The notes: generated by a model from the letters alone, not told the origin. Positions 1-7,176 are shown, counted from the stretch's first letter. The stretch is DNA of 13,812 nucleotides from an uncultured Bacilli bacterium (GCA_947628105.1 CANQYN010000025.1:1-13812), one strand, 5' to 3'. Made by a program: numbers and translations.

Positions 1-1287
1 GATGATGAAGATACAACTGGTGATATCTTTTGTTATGAAGGTGGAATTAGCGAATATGTAAAATATTTAAATCAAAGTAAAACACCAATTCAAAATGAAA
101 TTATACATCTTGAAGGAGAAGAAAAGAATGTTATATTTGAAGTTGCTCTTCAATATAATTCTGGCTATAGCGACAGTATTTATTCTTTTGTCAATAATAT
201 TAATACTCATGATGGTGGAACTCATGAAGAAGGAGTTAAAAGAGCTTTAACAAGAATTTTAAATAGTTATGCAAGAAAAACAAATCTTTTAAAAGAAAAA
301 GATGAATCATTAAGTGGGGATGATGTAAAAGAAGGATTGACAATGATTATTTCTTGTAAACATCCAAATCCTCAATTTGAAGGTCAAACTAAAGGTAGAT
401 TAGGAAATTCTGAAGTTCGAAAATTAGCAGATAATGTTTTTTCAAGTGGATTTGAAAGATATTTATTAGAACATCCTGATGAAGCAAAAATTATAGTAGA
501 AAAGAATATGACAGCCGCTCGTGCTAGAGTAGCTGCTAAAAAAGCCAGAGAATTAACGAGAAGAAAAAGTGATTTAGATGTTGTTAATTTTGGTGGTAAA
601 TTAGTAGATTGTAAGGATAAAGACGCATCCAAATGTGAAATATTTTTGGTCGAAGGAGATTCTGCTGGCGGATCTGCTATAAAAGGTAGAGATTCGATGA
701 CACAAGCAATCCTTCCTTTACGAGGAAAAATTTTAAATGTCGAAAAAGCAAGAATGGATAAAGCATTATCAAATGAAGAAATTAGAACAATTATAACAGC
801 TTTTGGAACTGGTATTGGTCAGGAATTTGATTTATCAAAGTTACGTTATCATAAAATTATAATTATGACCGATGCCGATGTTGATGGATCTCATATTCGA
901 GTATTATTACTTACTTTATTTTATCGTTTTTTCCGACCAATTGTAGAAGCAGGTCATGTGTATGCTGCCCAACCTCCATTATTTTGTATTAAGCATGGGA
1001 AAACAATAAAATATGTGTTAAATGAAGAAGAATTACAGCAGTATCTTAATTCTTTAAATCCAAATACAAAATATGAAATAAAAAGAATGAAAGGTTTAGG
1101 AGAAATGGATGCAGAAGAATTAAATGAAACAACAATGGATATTAATACAAGAGTACTTCGAAAAATAACAGTAGAAGATGTTATTGATGCAGATGCTGCT
1201 TTTTCTAAAATAATGGGAGAAGAAGTAGAACCACGTCGTAAATTTATAGAAGAAAATGCTGTATATGTTGAGAATTTAGATATATAG
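1..1287 (+). CDS. gyrB: DNA gyrase subunit B, 5'-truncated by the window edge
   Basis: This is the ATPase and TOPRIM subunit of DNA gyrase, which introduces negative supercoils together with GyrA. The reading frame is open from base 1 and gives 428 residues before TAG. A typical GyrB has about 640 residues, so about 210 N-terminal residues, including the ATP-binding GHKL part, lie outside. Visible in order are DTTGDIF and YEGGI of the transducer domain, the QTKGRLGN loop whose lysine contacts ATP in the family, the TOPRIM glutamate motif EGDSAGG (bases 652-672), PLRGKILNVEKA, the metal-binding DADVDGSHI (from base 871), and the C-terminal EPRRKFIEENA that closes GyrB. The short tail, without the enterobacterial insertion, is the Gram-positive form. 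gyrA follows after 11 bases, with its Shine-Dalgarno overlapping this stop codon. ParE was considered, but the NEEIRTIITAFGTGIG segment and the neighbouring GyrA favour GyrB. Confidence 0.96.
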   Translation, partial: DDEDTTGDIFCYEGGISEYVKYLNQSKTPIQNEIIHLEGEEKNVIFEVALQYNSGYSDSIYSFVNNINTHDGGTHEEGVKRALTRILNSYARKTNLLKEKDESLSGDDVKEGLTMIISCKHPNPQFEGQTKGRLGNSEVRKLADNVFSSGFERYLLEHPDEAKIIVEKNMTAARARVAAKKARELTRRKSDLDVVNFGGKLVDCKDKDASKCEIFLVEGDSAGGSAIKGRDSMTQAILPLRGKILNVEKARMDKALSNEEIRTIITAFGTGIGQEFDLSKLRYHKIIIMTDADVDGSHIRVLLLTLFYRFFRPIVEAGHVYAAQPPLFCIKHGKTIKYVLNEEELQQYLNSLNPNTKYEIKRMKGLGEMDAEELNETTMDINTRVLRKITVEDVIDADAAFSKIMGEEVEPRRKFIEENAVYVENLDI

Positions 1288-1298
1288 GAGGTTAAAAA

Positions 1299-3749
1299 AT
1301 GGATCATAGTAGAGATAGATTGGAAGAAAATAATATAGTAAGAGAAATTGAAACATCATTTCTTGAATATTCTATGAGTGTTATTATTTCTCGTGCTTTA
1401 CCAGATTTACGTGATGGATTAAAGCCTGTACATCGTAGAATTTTATGGTCTATGTATGAATCTGGATATACTCCTGATAAGCCTCATCGTAAATCTGCTC
1501 GTATCGTTGGGGATGTTATGGGAAAATATCATCCACATGGAGATTCTAGTATTTATGAAGCAATGGTACGTATGGCACAAGATTTTAATTATCGAAATAT
1601 GTTAGTAGATGGTCATGGAAATTTTGGAAATATTGAAGGTTATAGCGCTGCAGCAATGCGTTATACTGAATCAAGATTATCTAAAATATCATTGGAATTA
1701 TTACGAGATATTAATAAGGATACAGTAGATTTTGTAGATAACTTTGATGAAACAGAAAAAGAACCTTCTGTACTACCATCTAGATTTCCTAATATTTTAG
1801 TAAATGGTACGATGGGAATTGCTGTTGGAATGGCTACTAATATTCCTCCTCATAATTTGGAAGAAGTAATAGATGGATGTATTGCTTACATTAATAATCA
1901 CGAAATTACTTTAGATGAATTGATGCAATATATTAAAGGTCCAGACTTTCCTACGGGTGCTATTATTTTGGGAAATAGTGGAATTCGTCAAGCATATGAA
2001 ACAGGAAAAGGAACTATTACAATACGTAGTAAAGCAAATATTGAAGAAAAAAATGGGCGTCATTATATTGTCGTAGATGAAGTTCCTTATGGAGTAAATA
2101 CGCAAGAATTAAAAAATAAAGTTGCTGAATTAGTACATAATAAAATAATTGATGGTATTTCTGATTATCATACAGATTTAAAAAATGGTGTTAAAATTAC
2201 AATTACTTTAAAAAAAGATGCTAATCCACAAGTTGTTTTGAATAATTTATATAAGCATACAAATTTTCAAAAAACATTTGGAATTAATTTTTTAATGTTA
2301 GATCAGGGAATTCCAAAAAGTTTAGGATTAAAAGATATTATTTCAAAATATATAGATTATCAAAAAGAAATAATTATTCGTCGAACAAGGTTTGATTTAA
2401 ATAAAGCTGAAAAAAGAGTTCACATTTTAGAAGGTTTAAAAATAGCATTAGATAATATTGATGAGGTTATTAAATTAATTCGTGGTTCAAAAACAGATGA
2501 AGAAGCAAAATCAGGTCTTATGAATAATTTTTCTCTTAGTGAAGTACAAGCTAATGCAATTTTAGAGATGAGACTTAGAAGATTAACTGGGCTAGAAAGA
2601 GAAAAAGTAGAAGAAGAATTAAAAGAATTATTAGAAAAAATAGAAGAATATAAATCAATTTTAGCTTCTGAAGAAAAAGTACTAGCAATTATTAAAGAAG
2701 AGTTAATTGAAATTAAAAATAAATATGGCGATGATAGAAAAACACAAATTGATATGACAGCAATTGATTATATTGAAGATGAATCTTTAATTCCTGTTGA
2801 AGATATTGTAATAACTCTAACAAATAAAGGATATATCAAAAGAATGACTTCAGAAACTTACCGAAGTCAAAATAGAGGTGGTGTAGGAATTAAAGGAATG
2901 GCTACTAATGAAGAAGATTTTGTAGAAAATTTGATTTCTATGACTACTCATGACTACTTATTATTCTTTAGTAATAAAGGTAAAGTTTATCGAATGAAAG
3001 GGTATGAAGTACCGACATTTAGTCGTCAATCAAAAGGACTTCCTATCGTTAATTTATTACCTTTAGATAAAGATGAAATTATAAAATCTATGTTAAAAGT
3101 AGAAAATGATGATTCATCTCAATATATTGTATTTTGTACGCAAAATGGATTAATAAAACGAACAAATATAAAAGAATTTAATAGTATTCGAACAAATGGA
3201 AAAATAGCTATAACATTACGAGAAAATGATCAATTAATTTCTGTTAGAAAAACTTGTGGTAATGATGAAATTTTGATGGCCTCATCAGACGGAAGAATGA
3301 TTCGATTTGAAGAAAAAGAAATTAGAGTTACTGGTAGAACTGCTACAGGAGTAAGAGGAATTAATGTTGATAATTCAAAATGTGTTGGAATGGAAATTGC
3401 TAAAGAAGGTCAAAAAATATTAGTTGTTACAGAAAAAGGATATGGTAAACAAACAGATTTAAATGCTTATCGTATGACTCATAGAGGAAGCAAAGGTGTA
3501 AAAGCTTTAAATGTAACTGATAAAAATGGAATGATAGTTGATTTTAAATCTACTAATGGTAAGGAAGATTTAATGATTGTAACTGACAGTGGAATTATTA
3601 TTAGATTACCTTTAGATCAAGTATCTACAACAGGTCGCGTTGCTCAAGGAGTTCGATTAATTCATTTGAAAGATAATCAAAAAGTAAGTACTATTACATT
3701 AATAGAAAAATCAGAAGATATTAATTTTGAAGAAGAAAATGAAGAATAA
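1299..3749 (+). CDS. gyrA: DNA gyrase subunit A
   Basis: This is the DNA breakage-reunion subunit of gyrase, 816 residues, a normal length. The winged-helix region carries the active-site tyrosine Y122 in AAAMRYTE, preceded by R121. The quinolone-resistance region reads HPHGDSSIYE, with S83, S84 and E87. This is the serine/acid pair of susceptible Gram-positive enzymes, so no classic resistance substitution is visible. A coiled-coil region follows around residues 370-460. The C-terminal beta-pinwheel contains a GyrA-box, QNRGGVG at residues 524-530, which separates GyrA from ParC; the third-position Asn and the Val are departures from the usual QRRGGKG. The tail is acidic. The start is set by a strong AGGAGG seven bases before the ATG, overlapping the gyrB stop, so the two genes are co-transcribed. 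A palindromic hairpin terminator begins within the last codons. Confidence 0.97.
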   Translation: MDHSRDRLEENNIVREIETSFLEYSMSVIISRALPDLRDGLKPVHRRILWSMYESGYTPDKPHRKSARIVGDVMGKYHPHGDSSIYEAMVRMAQDFNYRNMLVDGHGNFGNIEGYSAAAMRYTESRLSKISLELLRDINKDTVDFVDNFDETEKEPSVLPSRFPNILVNGTMGIAVGMATNIPPHNLEEVIDGCIAYINNHEITLDELMQYIKGPDFPTGAIILGNSGIRQAYETGKGTITIRSKANIEEKNGRHYIVVDEVPYGVNTQELKNKVAELVHNKIIDGISDYHTDLKNGVKITITLKKDANPQVVLNNLYKHTNFQKTFGINFLMLDQGIPKSLGLKDIISKYIDYQKEIIIRRTRFDLNKAEKRVHILEGLKIALDNIDEVIKLIRGSKTDEEAKSGLMNNFSLSEVQANAILEMRLRRLTGLEREKVEEELKELLEKIEEYKSILASEEKVLAIIKEELIEIKNKYGDDRKTQIDMTAIDYIEDESLIPVEDIVITLTNKGYIKRMTSETYRSQNRGGVGIKGMATNEEDFVENLISMTTHDYLLFFSNKGKVYRMKGYEVPTFSRQSKGLPIVNLLPLDKDEIIKSMLKVENDDSSQYIVFCTQNGLIKRTNIKEFNSIRTNGKIAITLRENDQLISVRKTCGNDEILMASSDGRMIRFEEKEIRVTGRTATGVRGINVDNSKCVGMEIAKEGQKILVVTEKGYGKQTDLNAYRMTHRGSKGVKALNVTDKNGMIVDFKSTNGKEDLMIVTDSGIIIRLPLDQVSTTGRVAQGVRLIHLKDNQKVSTITLIEKSEDINFEEENEE

Positions 3750-3765
3750 TTATTCTTCATTTTTT
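3736..3765 (+). terminator. Rho-independent terminator at the gyrA 3' end
   Basis: Bases 3736-3763 form a perfect inverted repeat centred on the gyrA TAA (core GAAGAATAA/TTATTCTTC), ending in a run of T. The stem overlaps the last four codons and the stop of gyrA. It is AT-rich, but the long stem and T-run fit an intrinsic terminator. No gene converges from the right, so termination of gyrBA is the likely role. Its T-run is shared with the left arm of the adjoining parS palindrome. Confidence 0.7.
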
Positions 3766-3767
3766 AA

Positions 3768-3783
3768 TGTTCCACGTGGAACA
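3768..3783. promoter_or_regulatory. parS: parS-type ParB (Spo0J) binding site, symmetric variant
   Basis: The 16-mer TGTTCCACGTGGAACA is perfectly palindromic. It differs from the Bacillus parS consensus TGTTTCACGTGAAACA at two mirror-image positions, and from the relaxed form TGTTNCACGTGAAACA at one. Symmetry continues outward, so bases 3760-3791 form a 32-base perfect palindrome with T-rich left and A-rich right flanks. It lies between the gyrA terminator and the SRP RNA promoter. A role as a ParB loading site is inferred from the match and from three further copies 570-660 bases downstream. Confidence 0.78.
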
Positions 3784-3792
3784 TTAAAAAAA

Positions 3793-3821
3793 TTGATAAA
3801 TTGTGTTATATAGTGTATATT
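3793..3821 (+). promoter_or_regulatory. Sigma-A-type promoter for the SRP RNA
   Basis: A -35 box TTGATA (3793-3798) and a -10 box TATATT (3816-3821) are separated by 17 bases. This spacing predicts a transcription start near 3828, which is the first paired base of the SRP RNA terminal helix. The agreement of promoter spacing and RNA 5' end supports both calls. The promoter begins within the right flank of the parS palindrome, so bound ParB could affect it (inference). Confidence 0.7.
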
Positions 3822-3827
3822 ATTTAT

Positions 3828-3905
3828 AGCACAACATTTATATTCGAACCAGGTCAGAATCGGAAGATAGCAGCCTTAAGAATCTCTAAATGTGTGTGCT
3901 TTTTT
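3828..3905 (+). ncRNA. ffs: Signal recognition particle RNA, small bacterial type (4.5S-like)
   Basis: This is the RNA scaffold of the signal recognition particle, which binds Ffh and targets nascent membrane proteins. The universally conserved helix-8 region is unmistakable: CCAGGTCAG, then ATC-GGAA-GAT with its GGAA tetraloop, then AGCAGCC (3849-3874). The ends pair: AGCACA plus ACATTTA at 3828-3840 with TAAATG...TGTGCT at 3887-3900, giving about 13 pairs and one bulged G. The helix is followed by a T-run (3900-3905) that makes the 3' end an intrinsic terminator. The mature RNA is about 73-78 bases. It lacks the Alu-like domain of the roughly 270-base Bacillus scRNA and resembles the short form of mycoplasmas and many other bacteria. 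Its order relative to tadA is reversed compared with B. subtilis. Confidence 0.93.
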
Positions 3906-3918
3906 GTAGGTGATAAAA

Positions 3919-4353
3919 ATGGATGATATAAAATTTATGAATATTGCTTTAAATGAAGCTAAAAAAGCATTTAAAAGTAACGATATTCCAGTAGGAGCAG
4001 TAATTGTTAAAAATAATAAAATAATATCTCGAGCACATAATATGAAAGAAAAAAAGAAAAATTGTACAAGACATGCAGAAATAATTGCTATAGAAAAAGC
4101 TTCAAAAAAATTAAAAACATGGCGACTAGATGATTGTATTTTATATGTAACATTAGAACCATGTGTTATGTGTACCGGAGCTATTTTAGAATCAAGAATT
4201 AAAAAAATTATTTTTTCTACATCCAATGAAAAATTTGGTGGTATTATTGGAAAATATAATATATTAAAAAAAGAGAAATATGAAATAAAATATAATATTT
4301 TAAAAGAAGAAAGTATTAAATTATTACAAACTTTTTTTCATAAAATGAGATAA
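3919..4353 (+). CDS. tadA: tRNA-specific adenosine deaminase (A34 to inosine)
   Basis: The enzyme deaminates the wobble adenosine of tRNA-Arg(ACG) to inosine so that one tRNA reads CGU, CGC and CGA. The 144-residue product has the cytidine deaminase fold signatures: the zinc ligand and proton shuttle H52-A-E54 and the P81-C82-x-x-C85 motif, plus the N-terminal MNIALNEAKKAF and DIPVGAVIV typical of TadA. The ATG at 3919 is chosen because AGGTGAT lies at 3908-3914, immediately upstream. A GTG at 3910 would lie inside this ribosome binding site and is rejected. The SRP RNA T-run ends only a few bases before the site, leaving no room for a separate promoter, so tadA is probably read by transcription passing through the SRP terminator (inference). 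The stop codon is one base from the first tandem parS site. Confidence 0.95.
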   Translation: MDDIKFMNIALNEAKKAFKSNDIPVGAVIVKNNKIISRAHNMKEKKKNCTRHAEIIAIEKASKKLKTWRLDDCILYVTLEPCVMCTGAILESRIKKIIFSTSNEKFGGIIGKYNILKKEKYEIKYNILKEESIKLLQTFFHKMR

Positions 4354-4354
4354 A

Positions 4355-4370
4355 TGTTCCACGTGAAACA
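4355..4370 (+). promoter_or_regulatory. parS: parS-type ParB binding site, array copy 1
   Basis: TGTTCCACGTGAAACA matches the relaxed Bacillus parS consensus TGTTNCACGTGAAACA at every defined position, with C at the variable base. The flanks extend it to AATGTTCC...GAAACATT. It starts one base after the tadA stop codon. Confidence 0.85.
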
Positions 4371-4389
4371 TTAAAACTATAAAAAAGAA

Positions 4390-4405
4390 TGTTCCACGTG
4401 AAACA
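4390..4405 (+). promoter_or_regulatory. parS: parS-type ParB binding site, array copy 2
   Basis: The 16-mer is identical to copy 1, in the same orientation and exactly 35 bases downstream. This spacing is about 3.3 turns of B-DNA, so successive sites are rotated around the helix rather than all facing one side. Confidence 0.85.
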
Positions 4406-4424
4406 TTAAAACTATAAAAAAGAA

Positions 4425-4440
4425 TGTTCCACGTGAAACA
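4425..4440 (+). promoter_or_regulatory. parS: parS-type ParB binding site, array copy 3
   Basis: The 16-mer is identical to copies 1 and 2, again 35 bases further on. It ends 21 bases before the -35 region of the dnaX promoter, so ParB loaded here and sliding or spreading rightward would meet that promoter first (inference). Confidence 0.85.
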
Positions 4441-4461
4441 TTAAATAAAAGGTTACTAAAC

Positions 4462-4490
4462 TTTAAAAAAAAAAGACAAAATGATATAAT
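4462..4490 (+). promoter_or_regulatory. Extended -10 promoter of the dnaX gene cluster
   Basis: A consensus -10 box TATAAT (4485-4490) is preceded by TGA, giving the extended motif TGnTATAAT. A weak -35, TTTAAA (4462-4467), lies 17 bases upstream and is followed by an A-run. Transcription would start near 4497, leaving a leader of about 18 bases before dnaX. It is the clearest promoter upstream of the long dnaX-to-mfd run. Confidence 0.75.
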
Positions 4491-4514
4491 AAAAATAGTT
4501 ACGGTGGTGAAAAA

Positions 4515-6224
4515 ATGTATCAAACTTTATATAGAAAATATAGACCTGAAAATTTTGACGAAGTAGTAGGACAAAATATAATTGTTACTACATTAAAAAA
4601 TGCTATAAAAAGAAATCATATATCGCATGCTTACTTATTTACAGGTCCTAGGGGAACAGGAAAAACAAGTATTGCAAAAATTTTTGCTAAAACAATTAAT
4701 TGTACTGATTTAAAAGATACTACGCCATGTAATAAATGTATTAGTTGTACACAAATAAATAATAAGCAAACAGTGGATATATTAGAAATTGATGCTGCAT
4801 CTAATAATGGGGTTGATGAAATACGTGATCTTAGAACAAAAGCAAATTTAGTTCCTGCTAATGGAAAATATAAAGTATATATAATAGATGAAGTTCATAT
4901 GCTTACTACTGGTGCATTTAATGCTTTATTAAAGACTTTAGAAGAACCACCTGAACATATTATTTTTATTTTAGCAACTACAGAGCCTTATAAAATTCCA
5001 TTAACCATTTTGTCTCGTTGTCAACGTTTCGATTTTAAAAAAATAAATTCATCCTTAATGATTGAACATTTAAAAAATATTACAAAAAAAGAAAAAATTA
5101 TAGTAGAAAATGGAGTTTTAGAAGAAATTAGTAGATTGTCGGATGGATGTTTAAGAGATGCTTTAAGTATTTTGGATCAAGTATCGGCATATTCTGTAGA
5201 AAAAATAACTTTAGAGGATGTACATGAAATTAATGGAACTCTGCCGCAAAAACAATTAAAAGATTTAATTTTTTCTATTGTAGAAAAAAAATATGATAAT
5301 GTTTTTAAAATTATAGACGATTATGATAAAAAAGGTAAAAATTTTGTAAAATTGTCAGAAGAAATTATATCTTTTTTAAGAAATATTTTACTTTATATTA
5401 ATGTACCAAAATATTTTAAGGATACTAGTGAAAATTATAATATATATGATGATATAAAAGATAAAATTGAAAAAAATTCGGTTGTAGAATATTTGAAAAT
5501 ATTTAATGAAGCTATGACGAATATGAAAAAATCTAATAATCCGAAATTAATATTTGAAATAACAATAATACAAATATTAAATAGTAATAATGATATTGCA
5601 CCAGTTTCTAATAAAAAATTAGAAAATAATAAAATTAAAAATATACAAATGGAGATAAAACAAGAAAATAATAATGAAAATGAAAAAAATGAGCAAAAAG
5701 AAAAATCAGTAGAAAAATTGGATAAAAACGAAAAAAAATCATCAGAAGAAAATAAGTTTTTAAAAGAGAAAATAATGAAATTAAAAGAAATAAGAATCAA
5801 TAATACTTTATCTTCTTTTAAAAGAAAAAATTTACTAATGGCAAAAGAAAAAATAGAAGAAGTAAGAAATTATCTTATAAATCCAGATTATAGTAAAATA
5901 GCTTCCATAATAATAGATGGAAATTTAAAAGCAGCAAGTGAAAATCATATTATTTTTATTTATTCGACAGAACGTTTGTCAGAAGAATATAATAAAAATA
6001 TTCTTGAAATTGATAAATTATTATCGCTTCTTTTTGAAAAAGAAATTTATTCTATTGCGACTGATAAAGATTCTTGGGAAATAATAAAAAAAGAATTTAA
6101 TAATAAAGAAAAAGAATATAAATATATAGAAGAACCTGATGATTTAGAAAAATTTTTTCAAATTGAAAAAGAAAATGAAACTGTAATTGATGAAACATTT
6201 GGAAATTTAGTAGAATATAGTTAG
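4515..6224 (+). CDS. dnaX: DNA polymerase III clamp-loader subunit tau (and possibly gamma)
   Basis: This is the ATPase of the clamp loader that places the beta sliding clamp on DNA; full-length tau also tethers the replicative polymerase and helicase. It has 569 residues. Visible are the start MYQTLYRKYRPENFDEVVGQ, Walker A GPRGTGKT (44-51), a zinc module with C63, C72, C75 and C78, Walker B with DEVH (125-128), sensor-1 LATTE (153-157) and the SRC motif (167-169) needed for ATP hydrolysis in the partner subunit. The collar domain runs to about residue 355. A low-complexity N/K/E linker (about 360-417) follows, then a C-terminal tau domain to residue 569. GGTGGTGA lies just before the ATG. 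An A8 run at codons 406-408 could allow production of a shorter gamma form. The gene opens the long dnaX-ebfC-recR run. Confidence 0.96.
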   Translation: MYQTLYRKYRPENFDEVVGQNIIVTTLKNAIKRNHISHAYLFTGPRGTGKTSIAKIFAKTINCTDLKDTTPCNKCISCTQINNKQTVDILEIDAASNNGVDEIRDLRTKANLVPANGKYKVYIIDEVHMLTTGAFNALLKTLEEPPEHIIFILATTEPYKIPLTILSRCQRFDFKKINSSLMIEHLKNITKKEKIIVENGVLEEISRLSDGCLRDALSILDQVSAYSVEKITLEDVHEINGTLPQKQLKDLIFSIVEKKYDNVFKIIDDYDKKGKNFVKLSEEIISFLRNILLYINVPKYFKDTSENYNIYDDIKDKIEKNSVVEYLKIFNEAMTNMKKSNNPKLIFEITIIQILNSNNDIAPVSNKKLENNKIKNIQMEIKQENNNENEKNEQKEKSVEKLDKNEKKSSEENKFLKEKIMKLKEIRINNTLSSFKRKNLLMAKEKIEEVRNYLINPDYSKIASIIIDGNLKAASENHIIFIYSTERLSEEYNKNILEIDKLLSLLFEKEIYSIATDKDSWEIIKKEFNNKEKEYKYIEEPDDLEKFFQIEKENETVIDETFGNLVEYS

Positions 6225-6239
6225 AAAGAAGGAAAATTT

Positions 6240-6536
6240 ATGAATATGCAAGCAATGTTAAAACAAGCTCAAAAAATGCAAAAAGAAATGATGGAAGAAA
6301 AAAATAAAATAGATGAAAAAGAATTTACTTCAACTTCATCTATTGTGACAGTAATCGCTATGGGAAATAAGACAATTAAAAGTATTAAAATTAATGCTGA
6401 CAATCTTGAAAATGATGATATTGAAATGTTAGAGGATATGATTTTAGTAGCGGTTAATGATGTTATGAAGCAAATAGATAAGGAAGTAGAAGAAAAAATG
6501 GGAAAAAATTTAAAAGGAATTCCAGGAATATTTTAG
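6240..6536 (+). CDS. ebfC: YbaB/EbfC family nucleoid-associated DNA-binding protein
   Basis: This is a small (98-residue) dimeric protein of the YbaB/EbfC family, whose members bind DNA and are thought to shape the nucleoid; the exact role is unsettled. The family pattern is clear: MQAMLKQAQKMQKEMMEEKNKI as the N-terminal helix, a central beta segment around TVIAMGNKTIKSIKI, then LEDMILVAVNDVMKQ and a glycine-rich end close to GIPGIF. AGAAGG lies seven bases before the ATG at 6240; the next ATG, two codons in, is too far away. It sits between dnaX and recR, the conserved position in many bacteria (yaaK in B. subtilis), which supports the assignment and suggests a link to replication and repair. 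Only three bases separate its stop from recR. Confidence 0.95.
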   Translation: MNMQAMLKQAQKMQKEMMEEKNKIDEKEFTSTSSIVTVIAMGNKTIKSIKINADNLENDDIEMLEDMILVAVNDVMKQIDKEVEEKMGKNLKGIPGIF

Positions 6537-6539
6537 TTT

Positions 6540-7139
6540 ATGAATTATCCAAAAAGTATAAATAATTTAATTGAGTGTTTTAAAAAATTACCTGGTATTG
6601 GTGAAAAAACAGCGGAGCGTTTAGCCTTATCGATTTTAGATTTAGATGATGAAATGATTGAACTTTTTTCAAAATCAATAATTGATGCCAAAAGAAAAGT
6701 AAAACGTTGTAAAAAATGTAATGGTTTATCAGAAGAAGATTTATGTAGTATATGTAAAGATAAAAATCGAGATCAGAAAACAATATGTGTAGTTGAAGAA
6801 CCTAAAAATATTATTTTATTTGAAAAAACAGGAACTTATAAAGGCTTATATCATGTCTTAGATGGATTAATATCTCCATTAGATGGAATTAATCCTGAAG
6901 ATATTAATATTTCTTCTTTAATAGAAAAAATAAAAAAAGAAAAAATAAAGGAAGTAATATTAGCTGTTAAACCAAGTATCGAAGGGGAAACTACTTCATT
7001 ATATATAAAAAAATTATTGGAAGGATACGATGTAGTGATTACCAAAATAGCACACGGGGTTCCTATTGGCGTAGATATGGAATATATTGACACGTTAACA
7101 TTGGAAATGGCAATGGAAACACGTACAGAAATATCATAA
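6540..7139 (+). CDS. recR: Recombination mediator RecR
   Basis: RecR works with RecO (and RecF) to load RecA on SSB-coated single-stranded DNA in recombinational repair. The product has 199 residues, the usual length. The N-terminal helix-hairpin-helix is KLPGIGEKTAERLALSIL (16-33). A C4 zinc finger uses C57, C60, C69 and C72. The TOPRIM domain begins with TICVVEEPKN and runs through GTYKGLYHVLDG. The C-terminal ITKIAHGVPIGVDMEYID is the family signature, with GVPIG where GLPVG is usual. The start is set by homology (MNYPKSINNLIECFKKLPGIG). The nearest Shine-Dalgarno-like sequence (AGGA, 6524-6527) is about 12 bases off, so translation probably depends on coupling to ebfC, which ends three bases before. 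Confidence 0.96.
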   Translation: MNYPKSINNLIECFKKLPGIGEKTAERLALSILDLDDEMIELFSKSIIDAKRKVKRCKKCNGLSEEDLCSICKDKNRDQKTICVVEEPKNIILFEKTGTYKGLYHVLDGLISPLDGINPEDINISSLIEKIKKEKIKEVILAVKPSIEGETTSLYIKKLLEGYDVVITKIAHGVPIGVDMEYIDTLTLEMAMETRTEIS

Positions 7140-7176
7140 TTTAACTTGTCCGACATAAGATAAAATAGGTGATAAT

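Larger units (their letters stand above)
4354..4445. repeat. Three-copy 35-bp tandem repeat carrying parS sites
   Basis: Two complete 35-base units (4354-4388 and 4389-4423) are identical. A third copy matches for its first 22 bases (4424-4445) and then diverges. Each unit is one parS-like 16-mer plus an AT-rich linker (TTAAAACTATAAAAAAGA). No coding frame, spacer variation or T-run terminator is present. The array fills most of the tadA-dnaX gap, just before the dnaX promoter. Exact identity of linkers as well as sites indicates recent tandem duplication. Confidence 0.95.

Noticed and set aside
384..632. Reverse-strand open frames in gyrB, gyrA, tadA, dnaX and recR
   Set aside because: They are antisense shadows of clearly conserved genes, have no recognisable domains and lack ribosome binding sites.
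3910..3918. Upstream GTG start for tadA (and the similar GTG at 7367 for holB)
   Set aside because: Both GTG codons lie inside the Shine-Dalgarno sequence (AGGTGAT or AGAGGTGA) that serves the ATG nine bases downstream.
4354..4445. Short direct repeats that might be a CRISPR array
   Set aside because: The linkers are identical rather than variable spacers, there are only three copies, each repeat contains a parS palindrome, and no cas gene is present.
4354..4514. Intrinsic terminator after tadA
   Set aside because: The palindromes here are parS sites followed by A-rich rather than T-rich sequence, so no convincing + strand terminator was found.
3750..4514. Origin of replication or DnaA-box cluster near the parS sites
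   Set aside because: No TTATCCACA-type boxes were seen in either gap. Proximity to the origin is suggested only by gene content and parS.
5283..5291. A second A8 run in dnaX as a frameshift site
   Set aside because: It lies inside the collar domain (about residue 257), so a slip there would give a broken protein; it is taken as ordinary AT-rich coding sequence.
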